Shown one piece after another: positions 34,687 through 44,500 of a DNA stretch of 64,000 nucleotides. Within the stretch, counting starts at the first letter, position 1. Each line of letters opens with the position of its first letter. The DNA comes from Akkermansia muciniphila (lineage in GTDB: Bacteria; Verrucomicrobiota; Verrucomicrobiia; Verrucomicrobiales; Akkermansiaceae), in contig CAMDAD010000005.1 of the NCBI GenBank assembly GCA_945888515.1, positions 62,001 through 126,000 on the forward strand, written 5' to 3'. The notes under the pieces are model-generated. The model worked only from the letters and a program-made list of their open reading frames with translations, ran no database searches and was not told where the DNA came from. A program made the position numbers and the translations under genes.

Positions 34687-36561
34687 ATGGCTGAAAACCA
34701 GACCACTGTCACACTCAACATCGGATCGCAGCGCATCAGCATGGCTGTGTTTGAAACCTCAAAAACCGGCGGCCTCGTGCTCAAGGCGTTTGAATCCTCG
34801 GAGCTGCTGGCTGACCCCGCCACGGAGGCGGTGCGCATGCCGCAAACCCGCTTGGCCATTCTCGAGCTGGCGCAGAAGCTGAAAGTCGGCAAAGCTAAGG
34901 TTCGCTATGCCGTTTCCGGTCAATCGGTCTTTACTCGTTTTGTCAAACTGCCACCCTTGGACAGCGACAACATCGAACAAATCGTGACCTTTGAGGCGCA
35001 ACAGCAATTGCCTTTCCCCATCGAGACCGTCGTTTGGGACTATGAATTGCTCGATGCAGGATCCGGTGAAAAAGAAGTGGCATTGGTGGCGATCAAGTCG
35101 GATGCTCTCGATGAAATCAACAGCTGCGTGATTGGTGCGGGCATGACCACTGCGGAGATTGACGTGGCTCCTATGGCGCTTTTCAATGCGTTCCGCAATG
35201 CCTATGCGGATGTTACCGAGCCGATTTTGCTCATCGACGTGGGTGCCAAAACGAGCAACCTGCTTTACATCGAAGGCAAGCGCTTTTTTACCCGCAGCAT
35301 TCCCGTGGGTGGCGCTTCCCTCACTACCGCGATCGCTAAGGAATACGGTATCAATTTTGCCGAAGCCGAAGGTCAGAAGGTAGTCAATGGAATCGTCACT
35401 CTCGGTGGCGGTCATACCAGCCATCTCGATGAGGCTGTTGCCGCTCTGGGCACGGTCATCCGCAACGCACTGACCCGTCTGCCTACGGAAATCGCCCGCA
35501 CGACGAATTACTATCGCAGCAATCACGGTGGCAATGCACCACGTCGCGTGATTCTTGCGGGCGGTGGCGCAAACCTTCCTTATGCCAAGGAGTTTTTCGA
35601 GGAAAAACTCGGACTGCCTGTCGAATACTTCAACCCCATGCGCAATGTCATGGTGGGCAAGGCAGTCAATCCCGAAGTGATCCAAAAGGAAGCGCACATG
35701 ATGGGCGAATTGGTCGGTCTCGGCCTGCGCGGCATCGGCAAGTCCAGCATCAATATCGATCTCGTGCCAGCGAGCGTCGAGGCCGAGCGTGCCGCGGAAA
35801 AACGCCGCCCCATTCTCATCGCCGCCGCAGCCATTCTGGTCGCTGGCTTTGCGGGCTATTATCTCCTGAGCAGTAGCGCCGCAGGTAAGGCCGAAGCCAA
35901 ACTGGCGGAAATGGAAGCGACAAAGCAAGAGATTGCCAATACCGCATTGCCACTCAAAAAACTGCTCGCTGAAGAAACCGCAATCAAGGCGTCGGCTTCA
36001 GGATTTGTTTCCATCAAGGACGCGCAGGGCTTCTGGCCTGGCGTGCTGACGGATCTCCGCAAGCATTTCACCAGCGAGTTTACTTGGGTCACGGATTTGG
36101 AGCCATTGGCAAATTACGATCCAATCAAACCGAATGATGGCAAAAGTAGCAGCGGCGATTCCGTCGTAAAAGACGAGTTTGATGCCGAATACGGATCTTC
36201 TCAACTCAATGCGATCAAGGTAGAGGCTCCTGCGCCAGCGGTGAACGCTCCGCGCCCTCGTCCCGGACAAGTGGTCGCCGCCCCGGTCCCCGCGGTTCCG
36301 ATGGCAAATGCGATTCGCATCAAAGGTCTTTGGCGCGATAATGACGCCAAACAGAACGCGGTCAACAAGCTGGTCAAGGCCTTGCGCGATAGCAATAGCC
36401 CCTACCTCAGTTTCTCCGTGAAAGGAGTTGATGGCAAAGAGGTGCCCTTGAAAGACGAACAAGTCGTCAAGAGTCTCAAGGCGATTGCCGATGCGGAGGA
36501 AGAATACGCTTGGCCTTTTGAAATCGTCATTCCGCTGGCGCAACCGATGCCGACCCGTTGA
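34687..36561 (+). CDS. Amuc_1101-family PilM-like pilus complex protein
   Basis: Residues 1-350 have the actin-like PilM fold: TVTLNIGSQRISMAVFE, then AVSGQSVFTRFVKLPPLD, an ILLIDVGAKTSNLLYI phosphate loop and VILAGGGANLPYAKEFFEEKLG. A membrane helix lies at about residues 377-396, and the last 220 residues should be periplasmic (PilN/PilO-like). One protein thus joins cytoplasmic PilM and a membrane assembly partner, which are separate genes in ordinary type IV pili. PilM-like proteins link the motor ATPase and the platform to the alignment complex. The gap to the next gene is 39 nt. Confidence 0.88.
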   Translation: MAENQTTVTLNIGSQRISMAVFETSKTGGLVLKAFESSELLADPATEAVRMPQTRLAILELAQKLKVGKAKVRYAVSGQSVFTRFVKLPPLDSDNIEQIVTFEAQQQLPFPIETVVWDYELLDAGSGEKEVALVAIKSDALDEINSCVIGAGMTTAEIDVAPMALFNAFRNAYADVTEPILLIDVGAKTSNLLYIEGKRFFTRSIPVGGASLTTAIAKEYGINFAEAEGQKVVNGIVTLGGGHTSHLDEAVAALGTVIRNALTRLPTEIARTTNYYRSNHGGNAPRRVILAGGGANLPYAKEFFEEKLGLPVEYFNPMRNVMVGKAVNPEVIQKEAHMMGELVGLGLRGIGKSSINIDLVPASVEAERAAEKRRPILIAAAAILVAGFAGYYLLSSSAAGKAEAKLAEMEATKQEIANTALPLKKLLAEETAIKASASGFVSIKDAQGFWPGVLTDLRKHFTSEFTWVTDLEPLANYDPIKPNDGKSSSGDSVVKDEFDAEYGSSQLNAIKVEAPAPAVNAPRPRPGQVVAAPVPAVPMANAIRIKGLWRDNDAKQNAVNKLVKALRDSNSPYLSFSVKGVDGKEVPLKDEQVVKSLKAIADAEEEYAWPFEIVIPLAQPMPTR

Positions 36562-36600
36562 TTTCCCTTCTTTTTCCCACCACACACCAACCCTATCATC

Positions 36601-37593
36601 ATGACCTCTCAGGAAAAAAAATTTACTGGTATTCTCGTCGGCGTCACCGTGCTTTGTGCCGGTGGCTTCTACGCCATGGCCAGCAAAAGCACGACGAGAT
36701 ATGATTCTGCCAAAGAGCAGTTTGGATCTGTCACTGCCGATATCAATTCGATGCAAAGTTTGTCGCTGTTTCCCACTCAGCAGAATTTGCAAGCCAAGCA
36801 GAAAGCCGTGGCTGACTTCAAGAGCGAGGCTACGCAATTGGCGGCGAAACTCCAAGAGAAACGCCCCAAATCTCTCGATAACACGGACCCGCAGACGTTT
36901 ACCGATACCCTCGTAAAAACGGCGGATGCCAGCATCAAAGTCTATGCAGATGCTGGACTCACCACCGATGCCGCTAAGGGAGGCCTCCCCAAAGGCTTCT
37001 ATTTGGGATTTGAAGACTATGTGAGCACTCCCGCACAAGGCTCCGCCACGGGCATACTCACATACCAACTATCCGCCATCAGCGAGGTGCATGCCCTGCT
37101 CGCCGCTGCGAAGTCTGTGCAGTTGCTGAATTTCTATCGCGAAAAACTCGTCGAGGAAAAAGGTGGGGTCTACACTCCCGTGCCCGACTCTCACTTCCGC
37201 GCGCTTCCCTTTGAGATTTCTTTCTGCGGATCAGAAAGTTCCCTGCGCGATTTCATCAACGGTCTGCAGTCCTCGAAAAATCATTTTTTTGTGATCCGCT
37301 CGCTGCGCGTTCGCAACGAAAAACAGGAGGCTCCCAAAGCTTCCGATGCCAATTTCTCTACCAAAGCCTCCAATTCCGAAGAAGGCTCTGCGGCAGGTGG
37401 GATCTTCGACTCCGCCGATGCCTTCGTTTTGCCTGATGAATCGAAGCCAGCCGATGAGCCAGCAGCAGCGCCCGCAGCACCCGAGTTGGACACGGGTCAC
37501 ATCCTGCAACAGGTGTTAGGAAAGGAAAACGTCCAGGTCTTTTTGCGCGTCGATTTGCTCCTGTTTAACGCTCCAGCAGAAGTCGTCAAATAA
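36601..37593 (+). CDS. Amuc_1100-family pilus-like protein
   Basis: A single membrane helix at about residues 8-26 anchors a 330-residue protein whose rest should be periplasmic. The second half matches Amuc_1100 blocks as I recall them: YQLSAISEVHALL, FRALPFEISFCGSESSLRDFINGLQ, VIRSLRVRNEKQEAP and VFLRVDLLLFN. An acidic, Ala/Pro-rich linker lies at about residues 245-300. Amuc_1100 of Akkermansia is known to signal through the human TLR2 receptor, but here the organism is unlikely to be a gut species, so a structural role in the pilus alignment complex (PilO-like position) is more likely. The gap to the next gene is 23 nt. Confidence 0.88.
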   Translation: MTSQEKKFTGILVGVTVLCAGGFYAMASKSTTRYDSAKEQFGSVTADINSMQSLSLFPTQQNLQAKQKAVADFKSEATQLAAKLQEKRPKSLDNTDPQTFTDTLVKTADASIKVYADAGLTTDAAKGGLPKGFYLGFEDYVSTPAQGSATGILTYQLSAISEVHALLAAAKSVQLLNFYREKLVEEKGGVYTPVPDSHFRALPFEISFCGSESSLRDFINGLQSSKNHFFVIRSLRVRNEKQEAPKASDANFSTKASNSEEGSAAGGIFDSADAFVLPDESKPADEPAAAPAAPELDTGHILQQVLGKENVQVFLRVDLLLFNAPAEVVK

Positions 37594-37616
37594 TTGTTGT
37601 AACTCGATTTTCTTAT

Positions 37617-38708
37617 ATGAAAAAAAACTACGAAAAACTCATTCTCGCCATTTGTGCGCTCGCTGGTGTAGGCGTCGCTTATCTGGGCTATTCGAACAAT
37701 AGCGCGTTGGAAACTGACTTCGCAGTGTCTTCTCGCGGATCCGGCAAGAGCGATACGGCAGTCGACGGAGCGGCGAAGGTTTCCGCTACTTTGGCCGCGC
37801 TGAATCAGCCAGTCATGCTGGAGCAAGCCAAGATTGGCGATAGCAAGCGGCCCGTGGATAACTTTGTCGGCGTTTCTCTCTTTGCCAAAAAACCTGCCAA
37901 GGGAGAAAAGATCGCCAAGCCCGTCGACCCCGTTCTTGACTCGCCGATCCACCCTCCCATCCCGAACATCTGGTGGCTAGAAAACCGCATTGATCCGGGA
38001 TTTGGCGACTCTCCGACTCGCGATGAAGATGGTGATGGATTCACTAATTTGCAAGAATATGAGGCCAAGACCAACCCAGCGGAGGCGAAAGATCATCCTG
38101 CCCTGATCAACAAGTTGCAGTTCGTAAAATACGATTCCATCGGCTTTTTCCTCTGGTTCTCCAGCTCGCTTGGCGCTGATCAATACCAGTTCAAAGTTGC
38201 CGAGTTACCCGGTGTTTTTGAGTTCGCGCCCCCCGCCAAGCAGGAACAATTCCTCGCGGAATCTTCCTTGCAATACAACCGCACCAAAAACTTCATCAGT
38301 TCCGGATCGATTATCTTCGATGAGGGTCTCTGCGCCGGACGTTTCCGCTTGAAAAGCGTGAGTGTGAAAGAAACGCTGAACGAGGCCACCAACCTCAAAA
38401 GTTCGAACGAGTTTGCACTGATCGAGGACCTAGCGCCTTACAAAGGCGATAGCTTTGAAATCCCCAAGTCGCCGAGTCGCAAGAACCGTCCCGCTACCGT
38501 TCGTTATGATCGCAGCGCTGTGCTGGTTTTGGATGCGATCGGACAGCAGGGCAAAGAGTTCAAGGTGCGTGAAAATAGCACTTTCGCTCTCCCTAATGGA
38601 GCGCCTGAAAAAGCCTACCGACTGACAAAAATCGGCGCGGAATCAATCTCTGTGGAATTCAAGGATTCCTCGGGCAATACCCAAACGATCGAAATCAAGA
38701 AAAACTGA
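37617..38708 (+). CDS. Amuc_1099-family pilus-like system protein
   Basis: An N-terminal membrane helix (about residues 8-25) precedes a 363-residue protein. The signature IPNIWWLENRIDPGFGDSP is followed by a calcium-loop motif RDEDGDGFTNLQEYEAKTNP, which is in the place expected for the family. The rest is beta-type sequence, ending in a small SH3-like unit. In collinear clusters this protein lies between the Amuc_1100 type and the secretin, and so may connect the inner-membrane complex to the pore (PilP-like). The start is preceded by no Shine-Dalgarno sequence. The gap to the secretin is 70 nt. Confidence 0.85.
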   Translation: MKKNYEKLILAICALAGVGVAYLGYSNNSALETDFAVSSRGSGKSDTAVDGAAKVSATLAALNQPVMLEQAKIGDSKRPVDNFVGVSLFAKKPAKGEKIAKPVDPVLDSPIHPPIPNIWWLENRIDPGFGDSPTRDEDGDGFTNLQEYEAKTNPAEAKDHPALINKLQFVKYDSIGFFLWFSSSLGADQYQFKVAELPGVFEFAPPAKQEQFLAESSLQYNRTKNFISSGSIIFDEGLCAGRFRLKSVSVKETLNEATNLKSSNEFALIEDLAPYKGDSFEIPKSPSRKNRPATVRYDRSAVLVLDAIGQQGKEFKVRENSTFALPNGAPEKAYRLTKIGAESISVEFKDSSGNTQTIEIKKN

Positions 38709-38778
38709 TACATTTTTACCTTCACAACAAAATTTGTCTTTTCAATTCACTTCTTACCCGTTAATACACATCCCGAAC

Positions 38779-41424
38779 ATGCAAAACAACCCAGCACTTA
38801 CAAGTTCTCGTAAAGCCGCTGCATTGATGGCCGCAGCAGTCCTCATGCCAGTCATTCATGCCCATGCACAGGACAGTTCCTATATGCCTACTGGATCAAG
38901 CCTCGCAGAACGCGAAGCGATCCGTCGCCAAAAGGCCGTATCGGATGCTGATCAATTTCTGGCTGAAGGTCGCACGGCGTATGCCGCCAAGGACTATGAG
39001 AAGGCACTCGCCAAATACAAAGAAGCTTTCAATATCCTGCCACCAGCACCGATTCTCGATGATCGTCGCGCAGTCATCAAGTCACACTTGGTAGACGCCT
39101 CCATCGCACTCTCCACGCAATATCGCAAAGTGGGCAAATATACCGAAGCCCGTGCGCTCTTGGATTACGTTTTGTCCGCAGAGGTAGATCCCGGCAATGC
39201 TTTGGCTCAAGTCGAACTCGGATATCTCGATGACCCCGTTCGCACTAATCCAGCTCTGACCTACGAACACACCCAAAATGTGGACAAGGTGCGCCGCACG
39301 CTTTACATGGCCGAAGGTCACTACAATCTCGGCAAGTATGACGACGCCATGCGCGAATACGAAAACGTTCTACGCGTCGACCCATACAATAAGGCTGCTC
39401 GTCGTGGTATGGAAAAAATCGCCAGCGCAAAGTCCGACTACTATCGTTCCGCTTACGATCAGTCTCGCGCTCAATTGCTCATGGATGTGGATAAAGCGTG
39501 GGAGCTTGCCGTGCCACGTGATGCGCCTAGCGCGGTCACGGGCGACCTCATGGATCCTCGCCTGACTTCGGGTTCGGCACTGATCATGGAGAAGCTCCGT
39601 TCTATCATCATTCCGGTGATCGATTTCGAAGACACCTCCGTTGAGGAAGCTGTCGATTTCCTTCGCACGCGCTCCCGTGAACTCGACACGACGACCACCA
39701 ACCCCGCAGACAAAGGAATCAACTTTGTAGTGCGCAAGCCCCAGCCCGCGGCAGCAGCTGCCGCGGCGGATGCAGCAGGCCTAGAAGCTGCTGCTGGTGG
39801 CCTTGGCTTGACTCCTGATCCCGGAGCCTTGCGTATCAGAGAATTGCGCTTGACGAACGTGCCAGTGGCTACCGCCCTGAAATACATTTGCGACAGCACA
39901 CGCCTGAAATACAAGGTCGATGACTTTGCCGTGACTCTTGTGCCTGCTACGGAGGACGGTGAAGACATTGTGACGCGCTCCTTCCAAGTCCCGCCTGACT
40001 TCCTCGATGCACTCAGCGATGGCGGTGGTGCGGCGGAACCAGCAGCTGACCCGTTTGCGACCACGGCTGAGACTGGTGGCGGCGGCGGACTCAGACCCCG
40101 CGGCAACGTGCAGGATTTGCTCAAAGGCAAAGGCGTGCCATTCCCAGAAAAAGCTTCTGCGAACTTCATTCCAGCTAACAGCACCCTCGTAGTGCGCAAC
40201 ACACCTACGAACCTCGACCTGATCGAGCAGATCGTGGAGGCCATGAGAATTGATACTCCGAAGCAGATCAAAATCATGACCAAGTTCGTGGAGATCAGCC
40301 AAGAGAACAACGAGGAATTGGGCTTTGACTGGATCGTTACGCCCTTCGGTTTAGGCGCAGATTTGTTTGCTGGTGGCGGCACAATCGGAAGCGGTGCAGC
40401 ACGCGCTGCCAGTGACTTCATCAGTCCGGTCGCAGGCACACCCATCGACGGGATTCCTACCATCCCCGGTCAGAGTGTTTACAATATCGTAACCGCCGGC
40501 AATCGCTCGGGATCTGCCGCAATCACCCGCGACAGCATCAGCGCGATCCTGAATAATCCTAACCGGACGGCACAAACGACCTCGATGGCTCCTGGCATTC
40601 TTAATTTGACAGGACTCTTCAGCGAGGGTCAGGTGCAAATGATCATGCGCGGACTTTCCCAGAAAAAAGGTGCCGACATCATGACTGCCCCGAGCATCAT
40701 GGCGAAATCGGGTCAGAAAGCCACGATTGAGATCATTCGCGAATTCATTTATCCTACCGAGTATGAGCCCCCCGAACTGCCGCAGCAGGTGGGTGGCGGA
40801 TTCGGCGGTGGCGGCGGCATCGGCGGCATCGGCGGCGGCGGCGCACAATCATTCCCTGTGACGCCAGCGACTCCGACTGCATTCGAACCGCGCAACACAG
40901 GTGTGACTCTGGAAATCGAGCCGACTCTCGGCAATAACGATTCTGTGATCGACCTGCGCTTTGCACCGGAAATCGTCGAGTTTGAGGGATTCATCAACTA
41001 CGGTAGTCCGATTCAGTCCCCCTCCTCAGACTTCTTGGGCAACCCTACCACGGTCACCATCACGGAGAACCGCATCGAAATGCCTGTGTTCTCGGTGCGC
41101 CGCGTATCCACAGCGCTATCGATCTACGACGGTCACACGGTAGCGGTCGGTGGTCTGATGCGTGAAGACGTGCAAAACGTGGAAGACAAAATCCCGATCT
41201 TGGGTGATATCCCGATGATTGGTCGTCTGTTCCAGACCCGCGCCGAGAACCGCATCAAGAGCAATCTGATCATTTTCGTTACGGCACAAATCATCGATGC
41301 CACGGGGCGCGCTATGCGCGTGGACGGCATGACTGACAGCGGTTCCATGCAGCCTGGCTTGATCATGCCAGGCAGCGAGAACACTGCGGTGGATGGGGCG
41401 GCGGGTGTTCTGCCCGCGCCATAA
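38779..41424 (+). CDS. Amuc_1098-family type IV pilus outer-membrane secretin
   Basis: The ATG at 38779 starts a signal peptide (about residues 1-31, ending HAHAQ). TPR-like helices follow (about 45-240; RTAYAAKDYEKALAKYKEAF and GKYDDAMREYENVLRVDP), then secretin N-domains (IPVIDFEDTSVEEAVDFLRTRS; NVPVATALKYICDSTRLKY), and the C-terminal secretin barrel (VSTALSIYDGHTVAVGGLMRED; KIPILGDIPMIGRLF). Gly-rich segments separate the domains. The protein (881 residues) should form a ring pore in the outer membrane through which the pilus passes. Ordinary PilQ lacks the long TPR part. A TTG start at 38734 is less likely. The next gene is 102 nt away on the same strand. Confidence 0.93.
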   Translation: MQNNPALTSSRKAAALMAAAVLMPVIHAHAQDSSYMPTGSSLAEREAIRRQKAVSDADQFLAEGRTAYAAKDYEKALAKYKEAFNILPPAPILDDRRAVIKSHLVDASIALSTQYRKVGKYTEARALLDYVLSAEVDPGNALAQVELGYLDDPVRTNPALTYEHTQNVDKVRRTLYMAEGHYNLGKYDDAMREYENVLRVDPYNKAARRGMEKIASAKSDYYRSAYDQSRAQLLMDVDKAWELAVPRDAPSAVTGDLMDPRLTSGSALIMEKLRSIIIPVIDFEDTSVEEAVDFLRTRSRELDTTTTNPADKGINFVVRKPQPAAAAAAADAAGLEAAAGGLGLTPDPGALRIRELRLTNVPVATALKYICDSTRLKYKVDDFAVTLVPATEDGEDIVTRSFQVPPDFLDALSDGGGAAEPAADPFATTAETGGGGGLRPRGNVQDLLKGKGVPFPEKASANFIPANSTLVVRNTPTNLDLIEQIVEAMRIDTPKQIKIMTKFVEISQENNEELGFDWIVTPFGLGADLFAGGGTIGSGAARAASDFISPVAGTPIDGIPTIPGQSVYNIVTAGNRSGSAAITRDSISAILNNPNRTAQTTSMAPGILNLTGLFSEGQVQMIMRGLSQKKGADIMTAPSIMAKSGQKATIEIIREFIYPTEYEPPELPQQVGGGFGGGGGIGGIGGGGAQSFPVTPATPTAFEPRNTGVTLEIEPTLGNNDSVIDLRFAPEIVEFEGFINYGSPIQSPSSDFLGNPTTVTITENRIEMPVFSVRRVSTALSIYDGHTVAVGGLMREDVQNVEDKIPILGDIPMIGRLFQTRAENRIKSNLIIFVTAQIIDATGRAMRVDGMTDSGSMQPGLIMPGSENTAVDGAAGVLPAP

Positions 41425-41526
41425 GAACTCTCTTTTTCTGTTATGTGCCTCGCGCGCTAACTTCAAAAAACTTACGTAACTTAGATTTTTTTAACCATTT
41501 CTTCCGAAAACTCACTACCTATTTTT

Positions 41527-44500
41527 ATGTCGCTTCGTAAAAACAAACCTTACATCATCCTAACCTCTGTCCTGGCATTGGCAGCGGGTGGTTGGTTGCT
41601 TAAGTCGCATTCTGACTCCTCGACGGCTTCGTTGAAGGGCGAATCAATGCGTCCGGCTCTTGCTACTACCGAATCTCATGACGACCATGAGAATTGCGGT
41701 GCACACTGCAAACACAACCATCCGAAAACCGAGTTGGTTCGCCAATCGTTTGAAAAAACGGGCGGCGATGCCATCACCAAACGCTTCCCCGATGCCACGG
41801 TAGCCGATTTTTGGAAGGGTCTTAGCTTGCAAAAGCCCATGCTTGCGCGTGAGGCATTGATCGCCAAAAAAGGCGATAAAGTAACACTTCAATTGGGAGT
41901 GGACTCCGCGGCAGAGGCTATGCTCACGGCTCGCACTCACCGCAAAGATGGTGCTCAGGTTTTCAGCATGGAAGTGCCTGAGACCGGATTTCATTTGCAC
42001 TACATCGAGATGACAGATGGTCGACTGATAGGAAGCATCAGCCGCAAGAAACATCCTGTGACGTATCGAATCGCTGGTACCATTCAGGAACCGCTGATCA
42101 CGGCAGTCGCCGCAGTGAATGATTATTGCTCTGAATGGTCCATTGAGCGCGGCGAAATCATCCAAGGGATCCCAGTGCGCGGAGAAGGTAATACGCAAAA
42201 TGCACCAGTCACAAACGTCGCTAAATTGGACAGCAACATTGACTCTGCCAATGTGATTTATCTCGATTTTGATGGCGAAGAGGTTACTGGAACTCGCTGG
42301 AATGACGCTGACAATCCCACGATTTCCGCTGAACCGACCACCTATACCGAGCAAGAGATTGCCCTGATCTGGGACGCGGTTGCGGAAGATTTCCGTAGTT
42401 TTGACGTCAACGTGACTACGGACCGGCAGGTCTTCGATGATGCTGCAATTGGTAGTCGGATGATGGTGATTTTCACCCCTACGAATACGGCCGCACCAGG
42501 CGCAGGCGGCGTAGCCTTTTTGGGCAGCTTCTATGACGGATCTGATGATCCATGCTGGACATTCAACGAAGGGGTAAGTGTCGCTGCGCTGACCGCTTCT
42601 CACGAGGTAGGTCACACACTGGACCTGCTTCATGATGGCAGAGTCACTCCTGCGGAGGAATATTACGGAGGCAACGGCACTTGGGGACCGATCATGGGTG
42701 CTCCTTTTGACGCCCCAGTGACCCACTGGTCGAAGGGCGAATATCCCAGCGCTAACAATACGGAAGACGATATCGAAATCATCTCTGACACCCTGCCCAT
42801 TTTGCCAGACGCCGTGGGCAACGACTCCTTCTCATCTGATGCCTTGTTGACTGATGAAGAAGGCAATTTCACGGTTGATGGCCGCATTGAAACCCAGACG
42901 GACGTCGATTATTATTCTTTTGACACAAGTGGTGGCGTTGTCACGATCAACGCAACTCCTGGCGGACCAGGTGGGTCTTCCAATGGTCAGAACTTGAACA
43001 TCCGCATACGCATCACGGACAGCGGCGGCGGCACCATTTTAGATTCCAATGATACAGGAACCTTGTCGACAGCAGTTTCCACCAATTTAGTCGGTGGCAG
43101 CTATTACCTTGTTGTTGAGGGAGCCGGTGAAGGTAGTTGGGCTACTGCTGGCTATGGTGACTATAGCAGCATCGGAAATTTCAGCATCACAGGCAACCTT
43201 CCTCCGCCAAGCCCAGGAGATTTCGACGGTGATGGTCTTTCCGACGATGAAGAACTGGCCATTGGTACAGATCCTTACGATCGTGATACCGATGGAGACG
43301 GGCTGAGCGACCGTCAAGAAGTTTATCCTTTCAGTATCGTTCAGGGCTTGTATGCCTTCGAGGACGCGCTTGCTGACGCTCTGAGCAAAGGCGGTAGTCT
43401 TACCATCATGGATTCCCCGCAGAAGTTTTATCGCATCAAACGGGGACTGCTTACCACCGCTCTTCCGAATCCGATTCCAAATAACTACGACCCTCTTGTG
43501 GAATTGCCTGAGCGTGTGTGGCTGGCGGGTCATGATTCTTTGACCGATGGTCGGTTCCAGTGGATTACGAATTCAGGCGAGTTGAGCGGCAATGAGATTG
43601 GCGCGGCTGTGTTGGGATATGTGACTCCTGGTAGCACCTCGATCACTAATCTCGTGAATGCTGACGCGTTGACTCAGGGACGACGTATCTATGGATCAGG
43701 ACTTGCTACTTCATTGACCATTTCGAGCCTTAACACGGTGAACCGCTCGCTTGAGCTGAGTGCAGCCGTTGGCGGCACTCTTAGTCAAGGCGTGGCAAAT
43801 GTGGTTATCCAGAATCCTGGCTTTGGATTCATGACGGCTCCTACAGTGACTTTCACGCCTACTGGTGCTACGGCGACCTCCACGGTGGCTCTTGGTCGAC
43901 TTACCTCCGTGACTGTGAGCAATCCAGGCACTTACACTACTCCTCCTGCCGTTTCCTTTGCGGGAACCAGCGGCGGTGGAGCATCGGCAAGTGCCGTGCT
44001 TACTCCACCATCCGTGTTGTCGCGTGTGATCTCGATCACTGTGACAAATGGTGGATCCGGTTACACCACTCCTCCTGATGTGCTAATCGCAGGTGTTGGC
44101 ACAGGTGCGACAGCTGTAGCTAGTGTTGACGCAGGTGTGGTGACTGCTGTAACAGTCCTGAATCCAGGTCTTGGTTACATCTCTGCTCCTACCATTACTT
44201 TTGCTCCTACGGGGGGTGGCACGGATGCAACGGCGGTGGCAGCGATTGCCGACCCCGCCATGCGTTTGTATTCGCCCGCAACGCCCAACACCTACGCTCG
44301 TTGGTCCGGTGGATTGCTTCCAGGAAACCGTTTGAATGTGCCAGAGGCGATCTCTCTGAATTCAGGTGCGGAATTCCTATGGAGCGCGACACAAGCGACG
44401 ACGGCCATGAGCTACCTCATGGAGCGTCCTGTTACCAATCCTAAATCGAAAGACACCGATGCTGATGGTATCGATGACCTTATCGAGTTGAATGAATATG

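Noticed and set aside
39471..40463. 330-residue minus-strand frame opposite the secretin
   Set aside because: Low-complexity Ser/Pro/Ala text caused by the Gly-rich secretin linkers.
41644..42726. Long minus-strand frame opposite the metzincin
   Set aside because: No family motif, and the opposite strand has the HEVGHTLDLLHD protease core.
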